A stretch of DNA of 64,000 nucleotides. Source: Mucilaginibacter_A sp964236465. Lineage in GTDB: Bacteria > Bacteroidota > Bacteroidia > Sphingobacteriales > Sphingobacteriaceae. The notes under the pieces are model-generated. The model saw only the letters and a program-made list of their open reading frames with translations, was not told where the DNA came from and ran no database searches. Position numbers and translations under genes: made by a program. Of this stretch, positions 24,993 to 34,369 are shown one piece after another. The stretch spans positions 62,001-126,000 of the forward strand of contig CAXSBZ010000005.1 of assembly GCA_964236465.1 (NCBI GenBank), given 5' to 3'. How positions within the stretch are numbered: position 1 is the stretch's first letter; the number at the start of each line of letters is the position of its first letter.

Positions 24993-25076
24993 ATACTTCT
25001 TTTACGGCAATAAATTCTTTTCAGACGTAAAATTTGATATTATAAAAATTAACTAATAGTTTAACACCCGCTATTT
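24993..25076. promoter_or_regulatory. Divergent promoter region of the polysaccharide locus
   Basis: This 84-base gap lies between the GT2 start (24992, minus) and the Wza-like gene (25077, plus) and must contain promoters for both directions. On the plus strand TTTG at 25032-25035 and TAGTTTAA at 25056-25063 roughly match the Bacteroidota -33 TTTG / -7 TAnnTTTG consensus at 20-base spacing. An ATACTTCTTTTA copy of the dispersed motif is at 24993-25004. Confidence 0.4.
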
Positions 25077-25856
25077 ATGAAAAATATATTTACCAATAAT
25101 ATTTACCTGATGCTTCTTTTAGCATTGTTTTTTTCGACTTCCTGTTCGTACAAACAGCAGCACATTTTATTTAAAACAAATATACCGGCTGCCCAAACGC
25201 CGGCATATAATTCGACTGCGGCTTCCGGCAATTCAGCTTACAAGATCGGGCTGGATGACCTGCTCCAAATCCGAAACCTGCAAAACATCAATTACATCGC
25301 CAATGAGCAACCTACTACCGCAGTTGCCGGGCAAATCCCAGCGTATCAGGTGGAAGAAGATGGCACAGTTGCGTTGCCGGTGATTGGCCGTGTAGAAGTT
25401 TCGGGATTGACGCGATATCAGGCTGCGCGAAAAATTGAAAATTTGTACAAAGAAAAATTATTAAAAGATCCGATAATCGATCTAAAAATTATTAACCTGA
25501 AGGTAACTGTTCTGGGAGAAATACGTACACAGGGCAATTACTTGTTGTTAAAAGATAAAACAAACCTGGTGGATATGATTGGGGAAGCCGGCGGACTGAC
25601 AGATAAAGCTAATGAAAAAAACATCCAGATCATTCGGGGTGATAAGGCTCACCCACAGATCATTATCGCTGATTTGAACAACATCAATACGCTGGCTAAC
25701 CCGGAACTGAACCTGCAAAATAATGACATTATCTACATCACCCAAAACAACCGCACTGTGCGTAATGAAGCTACTCAAAACGTTTCCGGCATTATGCAAT
25801 CCGTTTTGGTGCTGCTAAATACGGCTTTGATCATTTTTACCATCTCCAAAAAATAA
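25077..25856 (+). CDS. Wza-like polysaccharide export outer-membrane lipoprotein
   Basis: Outer-membrane polysaccharide exporter of the Wza/BexD/CtrA family. The 259-residue product has a lipoprotein signal peptide (lipobox STSC, Cys23), a Poly_export domain (about 55-140, YKIGLDDLLQIRNLQ) and an SLBB domain (about 140-220, KVTVLGEIRTQGNY and MIGEAGGLTDKANEKN). The C-terminal hydrophobic stretch QSVLVLLNTALIIFTISKK may cross the membrane. A 12-mer copy (25110-25121) encodes the MLLLA of the signal peptide. First gene of the plus-strand operon, abutting the Wzc-like gene with no gap. Confidence 0.9.
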   Translation: MKNIFTNNIYLMLLLALFFSTSCSYKQQHILFKTNIPAAQTPAYNSTAASGNSAYKIGLDDLLQIRNLQNINYIANEQPTTAVAGQIPAYQVEEDGTVALPVIGRVEVSGLTRYQAARKIENLYKEKLLKDPIIDLKIINLKVTVLGEIRTQGNYLLLKDKTNLVDMIGEAGGLTDKANEKNIQIIRGDKAHPQIIIADLNNINTLANPELNLQNNDIIYITQNNRTVRNEATQNVSGIMQSVLVLLNTALIIFTISKK

Positions 25857-28268
25857 ATGCCCGAAAACGATACTATAAACCTGCAAAAACCAAACGACCG
25901 GATCAATTATGTCCGGCTGTTTCGGGTAATGCTGAGCAGATGGTATCTGGTTGCATTTTCAGTGCTGATCTGCTTTTTGCTGGCCAAACTGTATTTGTGG
26001 TACACACCAAAAGTTTATGCCACCAATGCCATTATGAAATTTGATGAGAAAAAATCAGAAATTTCCGAATTAGTTAGTGTGATCAACAGTGCCGAACGTG
26101 CCACCGCAAAAGTGCAGAGCGAAAGTTATGTCATCAGAAGCAGAAACCTGATTATCAGTGCGATAAAAGACCTGGATTATAAAACAAGCTTTTTTATTAA
26201 AGGTAGGATACGCCGCTACGAAACTTATCCGGATAAGCCTTTAACAATTGAGATTTTGCAGGAAGACAGCCTATCACTTTATAAAGACCTGATTTCGTTT
26301 CAAGCTATTAATGCAACAAACTTCAGCTTGAAATATAAAATTAATAACCAGGAAGTTAAGCGAGTATTCAGTTATAATGAACCGATCAGCATTGGCACAA
26401 CCCGTTTTATGGTCCGTTCTTCTAATGCACGTTTTGCGTTGAACTCCGTTTACCTGTTCAAATTTAATGCCCCGGAAGATTTTTATCCGCGCATTTCCGG
26501 CGGTTTGAACACGAGCGAGGCCATCAAAAACTCCAATGTGATCAACCTGGAACAAACGGATTCTAACCCGCAGTTTGCCGCTGATGTGCTGAATGCGTTG
26601 ATGCAGGAATATCTGGTGTTTGATAAAAACCGCAAAATGCAGTCGGCTTCACAAATTATTTCTTTTATTGATAACCAGCTGAGCTATTTGTCCAAGCAGG
26701 TGAAATCCTCGGAAAGCTCGCTGGAATCGTACAAAAAAAGCGCAAAAGTTTTTGATGTCGGTACTTCTGCAACCTTGGTTTTGGGCAAAGTGCAGGAAAT
26801 TGAATCTCAAAAATCTTTGCTCAACATCCAATTAATTGCTATCCATCAGTTGGAACAACAGATCAGCAATGAAAAAAATTCGGTCAGCCTAAATTTTAAT
26901 ATGCAGGGCACGGTTGATCCGCTATTAAATGGTTTGCTATTACGATACAATACATTACTCACTGAAAAAACTGGGCTTTTAAAAACGTTTAACACTAATT
27001 CTCAGCCAGTTGAAGAAGTGAACAAGCAATTGATCCAAGTTCGGGGCGCAGCTTTGGCCAACATTGATGCTTCTGCCAAACGCATTCAAACCACCATAAA
27101 TTATTTGAACAGCCAACTGCAAACCGTCAACCAGCAAGTAGCGGCTTTGCCCACGGCCGAACGTGATATGGTGAGCTTGAAGCGTGATTTTGAAATCAAC
27201 GAAAAAGTGTATTCCTTTTTGTCTGAGAAAAAACTGGAAGCGCAGATCAGTCGCTCGTCTATCCTGGCAGGTGCAACCATCATTGAGCAGGCGCAGGCCA
27301 ATTTCGGCCCGGTTTCGCCAGATGAAAATGGCATTTATCAAAAAGCAATATTGCTTGGTTTGCTGGCCGGTATAGGTTTGATCTTGCTGCTGCGGATGCT
27401 CAACCCTTACATTTATGATAAGGAAACGATTGAAAGCATCAGTAATGTGCCTGTGATTGGCATGATCCGAAAATTTCCATACAAGCTGGACGAGAACAAT
27501 ACTGAGATTTTATCACAAGCCAAACCCAAATCTCTTTTTGCAGAATCGGTACGTTCTGTGCGCACCAACTTGAGCTTTATGGCTTCCGATAAGGCAAGCA
27601 AAATCATTTGCATCACTTCGGAAGTTGCGGGCGAAGGCAAATCTTTCATCGCTGTAAACCTGGCTGCCACGCTGGGTTTGATCGACAAAAAAGTAATTTT
27701 AATTGCTGCGGATCTGCGCCGTTCCAAATTGCACTATGTTTTCCAGCATGATAATTTGATAGGCTTGAGTAATTATCTGGCCAATCAAGTTGATGCAGAG
27801 CAGATTGTTACAACTACCAATCAACCTAATATTGATTTTATTGCTTCCGGCCCGGTGCCGCCAAACCCATCTGAATTGCTGCATCACCCCAACATGGAAA
27901 AACTGATTTTAGGGTTACAAAAGAAGTACAACATTATCCTGATTGATACCGCGCCGGTTGGTTTGGTTTCGGATTCTATCCCGGTGATCCGCCACAGCGA
28001 CATCAATATTTTTGTGATTCGGGCCGGGAAATCTTCTTTTCATTCGGCAGAAATTCCGGGACAGCTTTCCGAAAAATACCACCTGGCCAACACGGTTATC
28101 TTGCTGAATGCTTACGAAGAAGAAAATTTTCATTCGCGGATTTATACTTCCGGCAGTAAAAATCAAACCGGCGATTATTATTACACAGATTATAATGCTT
28201 ATTTAGGTTCTGAATATCATGATGACGACAAGCCAAAATGGTGGAAAATGAATCGTTGGATCAACTAA
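25857..28268 (+). CDS. Wzc-like polysaccharide co-polymerase / BY-kinase
   Basis: Inner-membrane chain-length and export regulator with a cytoplasmic tyrosine-kinase domain. The 803-residue product has an N-terminal Wzz domain with a membrane helix (WYLVAFSVLICFLLAKLYLW, about 32-51), a long periplasmic coiled-coil part, a second membrane helix near 500, then the kinase with Walker A EVAGEGKSF (about 588-596), Walker A' ILIAADLRRSK and Walker B IILIDTAPVG. The C-terminus has a tyrosine cluster (GDYYYTDYNAYLGSEY), the usual autophosphorylation tail. It works with the Wza-like protein upstream and the Wzy-like polymerase at 44522. Confidence 0.93.
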   Translation: MPENDTINLQKPNDRINYVRLFRVMLSRWYLVAFSVLICFLLAKLYLWYTPKVYATNAIMKFDEKKSEISELVSVINSAERATAKVQSESYVIRSRNLIISAIKDLDYKTSFFIKGRIRRYETYPDKPLTIEILQEDSLSLYKDLISFQAINATNFSLKYKINNQEVKRVFSYNEPISIGTTRFMVRSSNARFALNSVYLFKFNAPEDFYPRISGGLNTSEAIKNSNVINLEQTDSNPQFAADVLNALMQEYLVFDKNRKMQSASQIISFIDNQLSYLSKQVKSSESSLESYKKSAKVFDVGTSATLVLGKVQEIESQKSLLNIQLIAIHQLEQQISNEKNSVSLNFNMQGTVDPLLNGLLLRYNTLLTEKTGLLKTFNTNSQPVEEVNKQLIQVRGAALANIDASAKRIQTTINYLNSQLQTVNQQVAALPTAERDMVSLKRDFEINEKVYSFLSEKKLEAQISRSSILAGATIIEQAQANFGPVSPDENGIYQKAILLGLLAGIGLILLLRMLNPYIYDKETIESISNVPVIGMIRKFPYKLDENNTEILSQAKPKSLFAESVRSVRTNLSFMASDKASKIICITSEVAGEGKSFIAVNLAATLGLIDKKVILIAADLRRSKLHYVFQHDNLIGLSNYLANQVDAEQIVTTTNQPNIDFIASGPVPPNPSELLHHPNMEKLILGLQKKYNIILIDTAPVGLVSDSIPVIRHSDINIFVIRAGKSSFHSAEIPGQLSEKYHLANTVILLNAYEEENFHSRIYTSGSKNQTGDYYYTDYNAYLGSEYHDDDKPKWWKMNRWIN

Positions 28269-28287
28269 AACTCATTATAAAAAACCC

Positions 28288-28794
28288 ATGCCAAAAGAAG
28301 TATCGCCGAAATGGTACCCGGTTTATACGCGCTCGAGGGCTGAAAAACAAGCCTTTGAACTGCTGCAAAAAAAAGGGATCGAAGTTTATCTTCCCCTTCA
28401 AAAAACGTTGAAACAATGGAGCGACCGCAAAAAATGGGTGGTCGAGCCACTGTTTAAATCATACTTATTTGTCCGCATTACGCCAAAACAGCAGACAGAA
28501 GTTTTGATGACGAAAGGCATTGTGCGTTTCCTGTACCAATCCGGCCGGATTGCAGATATGCCGGAGCAACAGATCAATGAAATTCAGCTGCTGCTGACAT
28601 CAGACATGGAGCTGGAAGTAACGGCCGAACATATTGCAGCCGGGGAAAAAGTGGTGATCAAAGCCGGGCCGCTGATTGGATTGACGGGCGAAATGGTGAG
28701 CTATAAATCGCAAAAGCAACTGATTATCCGGCTGGAAAACCTGGGGCAATCCATCCTGATCAATGCTTCAGCTGCTTTGGTAGATCGGATTTAA
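28288..28794 (+). CDS. UpxY/NusG-like transcription antiterminator
   Basis: NusG-family specialised elongation factor. The 168-residue product begins MPKEVSPKWYPVYTRSRAEK, a NusG N-terminal (NGN) domain with PLFKSYLFVRI, and ends in a KOW-like domain (VVIKAGPLIGLTGEMVSYKS). In Bacteroides, UpxY proteins encoded in capsule loci prevent premature termination within their own operon. Placement right after Wza/Wzc and before the 20-kb gene run fits this role. The following 83-base gap contains two potential hairpins, possible targets. Confidence 0.9.
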   Translation: MPKEVSPKWYPVYTRSRAEKQAFELLQKKGIEVYLPLQKTLKQWSDRKKWVVEPLFKSYLFVRITPKQQTEVLMTKGIVRFLYQSGRIADMPEQQINEIQLLLTSDMELEVTAEHIAAGEKVVIKAGPLIGLTGEMVSYKSQKQLIIRLENLGQSILINASAALVDRI

Positions 28795-28877
28795 TTGAAT
28801 AAAATTATTGATTGTCAATAAGTTACAAACATAAAATGTAACTGACAGGGCGAAGCTGTATCAAAAGCAAAACAAAT
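28795..28877. promoter_or_regulatory. Hairpin-rich leader between the NusG-like gene and asnB
   Basis: Two inverted repeats: AGTTACA / TGTAACT with a 9-base loop (28821-28843) and ACAGGGC-GAA-GCTGT, a short imperfect stem near 28846-28860. Neither has a strong T-run, so neither is a classical terminator. Their position directly after an antiterminator gene makes a role in transcript control plausible, but this is inference. Confidence 0.4.
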
Positions 28878-30665
28878 ATGTGCCGAATTGCAGGACTGGT
28901 TTCTTTAAATGTTCACGCTGATGAAAAACGCAGCCGCGTTGCCGCCATGACTTTGACCATGCAACATGGCGGCCCGGATGGCGAAGGACAATTTTTAGGC
29001 GATAAAAACAGCATCTGCTTTGGCCATCGCCGGCTGGCGTTGATTGATCTTTCTGCGAATGCGGTACAACCGATGACGGACATTACCGGAAATTACACCA
29101 TCACTTTTAACGGTGAGATTTACAACTATCAATCTATCAAAACAGAGCTGCAACATTTAGGCTATCAGTTTAAAAATCAATCAGATACGGAAGTAATTCT
29201 GGTAGCTTATGCGCATTGGGGAATTACAGCTTTCGATCGTTTTAACGGCATGTTTGCCTTTGCTTTGTTTGATAAGCGTTTGCAAAAAGTGTATTTGGTG
29301 CGCGATCAAAGTGGGATGAAACCGCTTTATTATCAGGTTAAAAACGGGCAGCTTTTGTTTGCTTCGGAGATACGCGCCTTCCGAAAAATTGGCATCAGTC
29401 AGGAGAATCAAGATTGGCGAATACTCTTTTTGGCCTTTGGTTTTATCCCAGAACCGCAAACGATTTTGCAGGATGTGCTGATGCTGCCCAAAGGAAGTTT
29501 TTTGGAATGGAATATTTTGGCAGAAAACTATATTATTCAAAGTTACTTGCAACCAAAATTAAATCCAAAAATTACAAGTTTAGAAGAAGCCAAACACCTT
29601 GTTAAACAAAAATTTCATGAAGCCGTACAGCGACATTTAATTGCAGATGCGCCGGTTGGTTTATTTTTAAGCGGTGGGATTGATTCAAGTATTGTTGCCT
29701 TGGAAGCAGCTGAAATGAAAGGTTCCGGCCTGCATACTTTATCGCTTACTTTTGATGATGCCGCTTTTGATGAATCCAAGTATCAATTGTTGATGGCATC
29801 CAAAATTAAAAGCCGGCACCATCAATTGCATGTTACTAAAGCTGATTTTGATGAACAAATAGTTCCGATTTTACAAGCTATGGATCAGCCTTCCGCGGAT
29901 GGCATCAACACTTGGTTTGTATCCAAGTTGGCAAAAAAACATGGGCTAAAAGCAGTATTGTCTGGTTTGGGCGGAGATGAATTATTTGGCGGTTATCCTT
30001 CATTCAATAGGATAAAACTTTTAAAAAAACTGAGAGGAAATTTGTCGGATACTACTTTAAAATTATTTCAAAACTTACCGAACAAAGCTTATCAAAAGTT
30101 GGCTTATTTATCCTTAAAGTCTGACCTTGGTTATTACTTAAGTTTGCGCGGATATTTTGTACCGATGCAAATTGCGGCCATCTTAAATATGCCGGTAAAA
30201 GAAGTATGGCAAAAGCTTGGTTCTTTTAAATATGCTGATAGTTTGATAGCTGATCCCGCTTTGTTTGCAGCACAATTGGAACAGGATTTCTACATGAAAA
30301 ACCAGTTGCTGCGCGATACCGATGCAATGAGTATGCAGCACGGAATTGAGATCAGGACTCCATTTTTGGATACCGAATTTTTGGCTGCTGTAAACAGTAT
30401 CAGCAGTGATGTACGCTTTGATAAAAAAATCTCAAAAGGCTTACTGATCAAAAGTTACCAGGATTTAATTCCGACAGGAATCTGGAACCGCAAAAAAATG
30501 GGCTTTTCTTTTCCGCTGCAACAATGGCTGAAAAACAATACGATTACAAGAGAATTGCAAGAAAGTAAAAATCCAAGTATTGCTTCTTTTACACATGGTT
30601 TTTTGAAGGATAAACTGCATTGGTCTAAGTTGGTTGCGTTGCATCTTATTGAGAATTTCTTATAA
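28878..30665 (+). CDS. asnB: Asparagine synthase (glutamine-hydrolysing), AsnB type
   Basis: Two-domain amidotransferase. The product starts MCRIAGLV: after Met removal Cys2 is the glutaminase nucleophile of the Ntn domain, followed by GPDGEG and FNGEIYNYQ. The C-terminal synthetase domain has the PP-loop FLSGGIDSS (around residue 264) and LGGDELFGGYPSF. The 595-residue length is usual for exopolysaccharide-locus members, which may amidate a uronic acid or other sugar acid rather than aspartate; the substrate cannot be told from sequence. A 12-mer copy in extended form (29003-29014) encodes GDKNS. Confidence 0.88.
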   Translation: MCRIAGLVSLNVHADEKRSRVAAMTLTMQHGGPDGEGQFLGDKNSICFGHRRLALIDLSANAVQPMTDITGNYTITFNGEIYNYQSIKTELQHLGYQFKNQSDTEVILVAYAHWGITAFDRFNGMFAFALFDKRLQKVYLVRDQSGMKPLYYQVKNGQLLFASEIRAFRKIGISQENQDWRILFLAFGFIPEPQTILQDVLMLPKGSFLEWNILAENYIIQSYLQPKLNPKITSLEEAKHLVKQKFHEAVQRHLIADAPVGLFLSGGIDSSIVALEAAEMKGSGLHTLSLTFDDAAFDESKYQLLMASKIKSRHHQLHVTKADFDEQIVPILQAMDQPSADGINTWFVSKLAKKHGLKAVLSGLGGDELFGGYPSFNRIKLLKKLRGNLSDTTLKLFQNLPNKAYQKLAYLSLKSDLGYYLSLRGYFVPMQIAAILNMPVKEVWQKLGSFKYADSLIADPALFAAQLEQDFYMKNQLLRDTDAMSMQHGIEIRTPFLDTEFLAAVNSISSDVRFDKKISKGLLIKSYQDLIPTGIWNRKKMGFSFPLQQWLKNNTITRELQESKNPSIASFTHGFLKDKLHWSKLVALHLIENFL

Positions 30666-30752
30666 TTTTGATAATTATGAAGTAATTTCAAATTCATGAA
30701 GTATTTCAATTACAAAACTAAATCACAATTCAAAATTTTTATAATACTTTAA

Positions 30753-31610
30753 TTGATTAGCACACAAGAAAATAAAGACACTTCAAAATTCCTGGTTTCT
30801 GTTATTGTTCCTTGTTATAATCAAGCTGAATTTTTAACAGAAGCTTTGGAAAGTGTGTTGTCTCAAACGTACCAGCATTGGGAATGTGTTATTGTTGATG
30901 ATGGTTCGCCGGATGACACTGCTTTTATCGCATCAAGATTTTGCAAGTTGGATATGCGCTTCAAATATTTGAAAAAAGAAAATGGTGGTTTATCCAGTGC
31001 CAGAAATGCAGGCATAAAAGAAGCTTCAGGAAATTTGATTCTACCTTTGGATGCAGATGATAAAATCCACCCAACCTATTTACAGCTGGCAGTAAATGCA
31101 TTTATAAACAACCCATCACTTGATTTGATTTATTGTAAAGCTGAATATTTTGGTGTAAAAACGGGAGAATGGATATTAGAACCTTACTCCTATCAGCTTC
31201 TCCTTGTTAAAAATATGATTTTTTGTAGTGCAATATTTCCAAGTAAAATCTATGTTGAAGCAAACGGTTATAATGAAAGTTTAAAAAATGGATGGGAAGA
31301 TTGGGATTTTTGGTTAAATATTTTAAATCCAAGTTCACAAGTCTTACAAATTCAGGAAACATTATTTTACTACCGTATTAAAAAACAATCAATGGTTGAT
31401 CAATTAATGATAGATGGGTATCAAAAAATTAAATGGGATGTATTTTTATCTTCTGCTAATACCTATCGTAAATATTTGCATCCCCCTATGGATATATATG
31501 CAGAAGTACAACTTTTAAAAAAAAATATTCAATTTTATCAGCAGTCGAAAGAATATCGATTAGGGAGATTATTATTTGCACCTGTCAGATTTTTGAAAAA
31601 CTTGTTTTGA
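30753..31610 (+). CDS. Family 2 glycosyltransferase
   Basis: Inverting GT-A transferase of the exopolysaccharide pathway. The 285-residue product has FLVSVIVPCYNQAEFL near residue 13, DDGSPDDT, the metal-binding PLDADDKIHP (about 104-113) and NGWEDWDFWLNI. The start is TTG at 30753; no ATG precedes the GT domain in frame. Its TGA stop overlaps the next start as TTGA. The sugar donor is unknown. Confidence 0.87.
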   Translation: MISTQENKDTSKFLVSVIVPCYNQAEFLTEALESVLSQTYQHWECVIVDDGSPDDTAFIASRFCKLDMRFKYLKKENGGLSSARNAGIKEASGNLILPLDADDKIHPTYLQLAVNAFINNPSLDLIYCKAEYFGVKTGEWILEPYSYQLLLVKNMIFCSAIFPSKIYVEANGYNESLKNGWEDWDFWLNILNPSSQVLQIQETLFYYRIKKQSMVDQLMIDGYQKIKWDVFLSSANTYRKYLHPPMDIYAEVQLLKKNIQFYQQSKEYRLGRLLFAPVRFLKNLF

Positions 31611-32536
31611 ATCCATTAGTTTCAGTTATTATTCCCACGTATAATCATGCAGAATACCTTCAGGAAAGGATAAATTCAGTTCTCCATCAAAGTTATACCA
31701 ATTTTGAAGTAATTATTTTAGATGATGCATCTCAAGATGCGAGTAAAGAAATAATTGAGCAACACAATCATCATTTTCAGATTGTACATCAAGTTTTTAA
31801 CATTAAAAATTCAGGTAGTCCATTTCTGCAATGGAAAAAAGGAATTGAACTTGCACAAGGAAAGTATATCTGGATTGCAGAAAGCGATGATACTTGTAAT
31901 CTGTTTTTTTTAGAAACCTTAACTTCTATTCTTGAAAATAACAGTAGCCTGTTAGCAATTTATGTTGATTCTGAACGTGATATCAGAAATTGGACAACAA
32001 CAAAAACCCACTCTGATTGCGAATTACGAATTTTTGAAGGCCGCGATTTTATTAAAAAAAATATGCTTACCAGTCCTGCAATTGTAAATGCAAGTGCAGT
32101 TTTGTTCAGAAAAGATGCTATTAAAAAAGACATTTTTCAATTTATAAGCATTTATAAAACTGCTTTTGACTGGCTGTTCTGGTGCCATATTCTTATACAA
32201 GGTAAGATTGGCTTCTATCCACATAAACTAAATCTTTTCAGGCAACATCAGCAAAATACATCTTTAAAATCTAATCTGAAAGGGTTATTTGTTATAGAAG
32301 GTTTACATATAATTTCTTATCTAAAGGAAGCATATGATATCCAATTAAATCTAACACAGATAAAAACTTGGGCGTCTGTTTGGGCACAAACAAGTTTACT
32401 TACTAATAATATAAAAAAACTTTTTTTAAAGGTGAGAAGTACTGCTTGGAATGTTTCTCCACGCATTGTACTTTATTATATTTATTATCTGTTAAAATTT
32501 AAATTCATATCAAGTCCTAATATCAAAATGAAATGA
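31607..32536 (+). CDS. Family 2 glycosyltransferase
   Basis: GT-A transferase, 309 residues, beginning PLVSVIIPTYNHAEYLQERI after a TTG start that overlaps the preceding stop as TTGA. It has DDASQDAS and IAESDDTCN (metal-binding variant, about residues 91-99) and AFDWLFWCHIL. The sequence is more AT-rich than the flanking housekeeping genes, as usual for surface polysaccharide genes. Donor and acceptor are unknown. Confidence 0.85.
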   Translation: MNPLVSVIIPTYNHAEYLQERINSVLHQSYTNFEVIILDDASQDASKEIIEQHNHHFQIVHQVFNIKNSGSPFLQWKKGIELAQGKYIWIAESDDTCNLFFLETLTSILENNSSLLAIYVDSERDIRNWTTTKTHSDCELRIFEGRDFIKKNMLTSPAIVNASAVLFRKDAIKKDIFQFISIYKTAFDWLFWCHILIQGKIGFYPHKLNLFRQHQQNTSLKSNLKGLFVIEGLHIISYLKEAYDIQLNLTQIKTWASVWAQTSLLTNNIKKLFLKVRSTAWNVSPRIVLYYIYYLLKFKFISSPNIKMK

Positions 32537-33438
32537 ACAACTTTACAGCTACAATTTATACAATAGCAAAAGGAAATTACAAGTTTGGAGCATTTGCTCT
32601 GATTAATTCGTTGCGTGTAAATAATATTAAAAATCCAATTGTAGTTGGTACAGATGTTTACTTAAAAGAGTTAGAAGCAGTAGAACAGGTAACACAAGTT
32701 GTACTGGATTCTAACTGGAACGGGATTAATTTGAAACCTGTTTTATTGTTAAAACATCCTGCAAATTATTTTGTCTATTTTGATGCAGATATTATTCTTA
32801 CCGATGTTGAATTAATTAATGAAATTGAAAAGCGGCTGAAAGAGAAAAAGTTTTTTGCTTGTGTTGATGGTATTGTAACAGAACATGAAATCAGAAGACA
32901 CTATTGGCAGGAAATTTATCCGATAAAAGAAGCATCCAACCAACTTACTTGTTGGTATTATAATTCAGGATTTTTTGCCGGTTCTTTTAAAGATCATCAA
33001 TGGATTTTAGAAGATTGGAAACAACTTAATCAGAATTACTTGGACCCGCAGGCATATTTATTTAGTAATCCAAAGTTACCAATGGGCGACCAGGATACTT
33101 TTAATGCAATTTTGCAAAATTTACCTACCAAACAAATGGCTATTATCGAAATGCCGGATTGGTTTAGTGTTATCAATCAGCCTAACTCCTTTTTTCATAT
33201 TGGAAATTTCAGGCCGCATGCTTTTTTACATTGTACAGGGCACGAAAAACCCTGGCTTATAAAACAAACGCCAACCCGTGCACCAAATACGTATGATGAT
33301 CTTTGGTATAAATACGTAATACAATTTCCATCTCCTGTGTTGTGCGCTTTCCCTATTTCTTACTTCCAAAAACAGTGGTATAAAAGAAGCCTTTTAAGCC
33401 GGATCATTATCAAACTTAAATCCATGTTAAGAAGATAA
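32533..33438 (+). CDS. Putative GT-A glycosyltransferase with DAD motif
   Basis: The 301-residue product begins MNNFTATIYTIAKGNYKFGA. It has a nucleotide-sugar-like beta-alpha start and YFDADIILTD (about residues 79-88), a DxD metal site, then GDQDTFNAIL and HCTGHEKPW, the pattern of GT8-like or nucleotide-diphospho-sugar transferases. Family assignment is tentative. It overlaps the preceding gene as ATGA. A 12-mer copy at 32924-32935 encodes IKEAS. Confidence 0.72.
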   Translation: MNNFTATIYTIAKGNYKFGAFALINSLRVNNIKNPIVVGTDVYLKELEAVEQVTQVVLDSNWNGINLKPVLLLKHPANYFVYFDADIILTDVELINEIEKRLKEKKFFACVDGIVTEHEIRRHYWQEIYPIKEASNQLTCWYYNSGFFAGSFKDHQWILEDWKQLNQNYLDPQAYLFSNPKLPMGDQDTFNAILQNLPTKQMAIIEMPDWFSVINQPNSFFHIGNFRPHAFLHCTGHEKPWLIKQTPTRAPNTYDDLWYKYVIQFPSPVLCAFPISYFQKQWYKRSLLSRIIIKLKSMLRR

Positions 33439-33439
33439 T

Positions 33440-34369
33440 ATGCTGGTTTCCATAATCATACCTACTTTTAATGCGGCTAATACTATCCGGTTAAGTATTC
33501 AATCTGCATTGGAGCAAAAAGGTGATCTGTTCCAAACAGAAATAATAGTTGTAAATGATGGATCTACGGATGAAACACTGATTATTTTAAAAGAATACGC
33601 TGATAAATGTAGCATTATTACGCAAGATAATGCTGGTGCAAGTGCAGCCAGACAAACGGGCTTTAAAGTTGCAAAAGGCGATTTTATACAATATTTAGAT
33701 AGTGATGATTTGCTGGTGCCCGGGAAAATAGCTATCCAATTAAATGCTTTAATTACGCACAATGCAGATATTGCTTACGGAGATTTTGAAAAGTTTACAG
33801 AAAAAAACAACACAATTACAGTTGAAGAAATAGTTAAAGATGAGATAAAAGGAAACCCTGAAACTGAAATTTTTAAAAACTTTTGGCGGCCACCTGCGGC
33901 TGTTTTGTATTCGCGCAAAATTGCTGAAAAAATTAGCTGGAGTACAACTTTGCCTGTTATTCAGGATGCGCGTTATTTATTAGATGCTGTTTTTATGGGT
34001 GGAAAATTGGTTTATACGCCAGGCGTGCAAGCCATGTATCGGATCAATCAAAACCAGTCTTTATCACAACGCAGCAACTTAGCATTTGTAAAAGATTGTT
34101 TTACAAATGCGGCAGAAGTTTATTTGATTTGGAAAAAAGATTTCAACCATAATCCTGAAAAAAAAGCTGCACTTATTGAAGTTTTAAGATATTGTATCAA
34201 CGAGTTTTCAGTGATAGATCAGCAACTTTTTAAACAAGCGGTTGATTTAGTTTTACAAATTACACCAGGTTATATTCCTCAAAAATCACTGTCTCTTAAA
34301 TTAACAAGTAAGCTATTTGGTTATCGCAATGCCGAAAAGTTAGCAAGTTTTAAAAGAAGGTTAGCGTGA
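33440..34369 (+). CDS. Family 2 glycosyltransferase
   Basis: GT-A transferase, 309 residues: MLVSIIIPTFNAANTIRLS, VVNDGSTDET, YLDSDDLLVPGK (metal site, about residues 87-98) and a C-terminal helical region. ATG start 1 base after the previous stop; its own stop overlaps the following GTG start (GTGA). Part of the contiguous exopolysaccharide operon; the sugar specificity is not readable. Confidence 0.88.
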   Translation: MLVSIIIPTFNAANTIRLSIQSALEQKGDLFQTEIIVVNDGSTDETLIILKEYADKCSIITQDNAGASAARQTGFKVAKGDFIQYLDSDDLLVPGKIAIQLNALITHNADIAYGDFEKFTEKNNTITVEEIVKDEIKGNPETEIFKNFWRPPAAVLYSRKIAEKISWSTTLPVIQDARYLLDAVFMGGKLVYTPGVQAMYRINQNQSLSQRSNLAFVKDCFTNAAEVYLIWKKDFNHNPEKKAALIEVLRYCINEFSVIDQQLFKQAVDLVLQITPGYIPQKSLSLKLTSKLFGYRNAEKLASFKRRLA

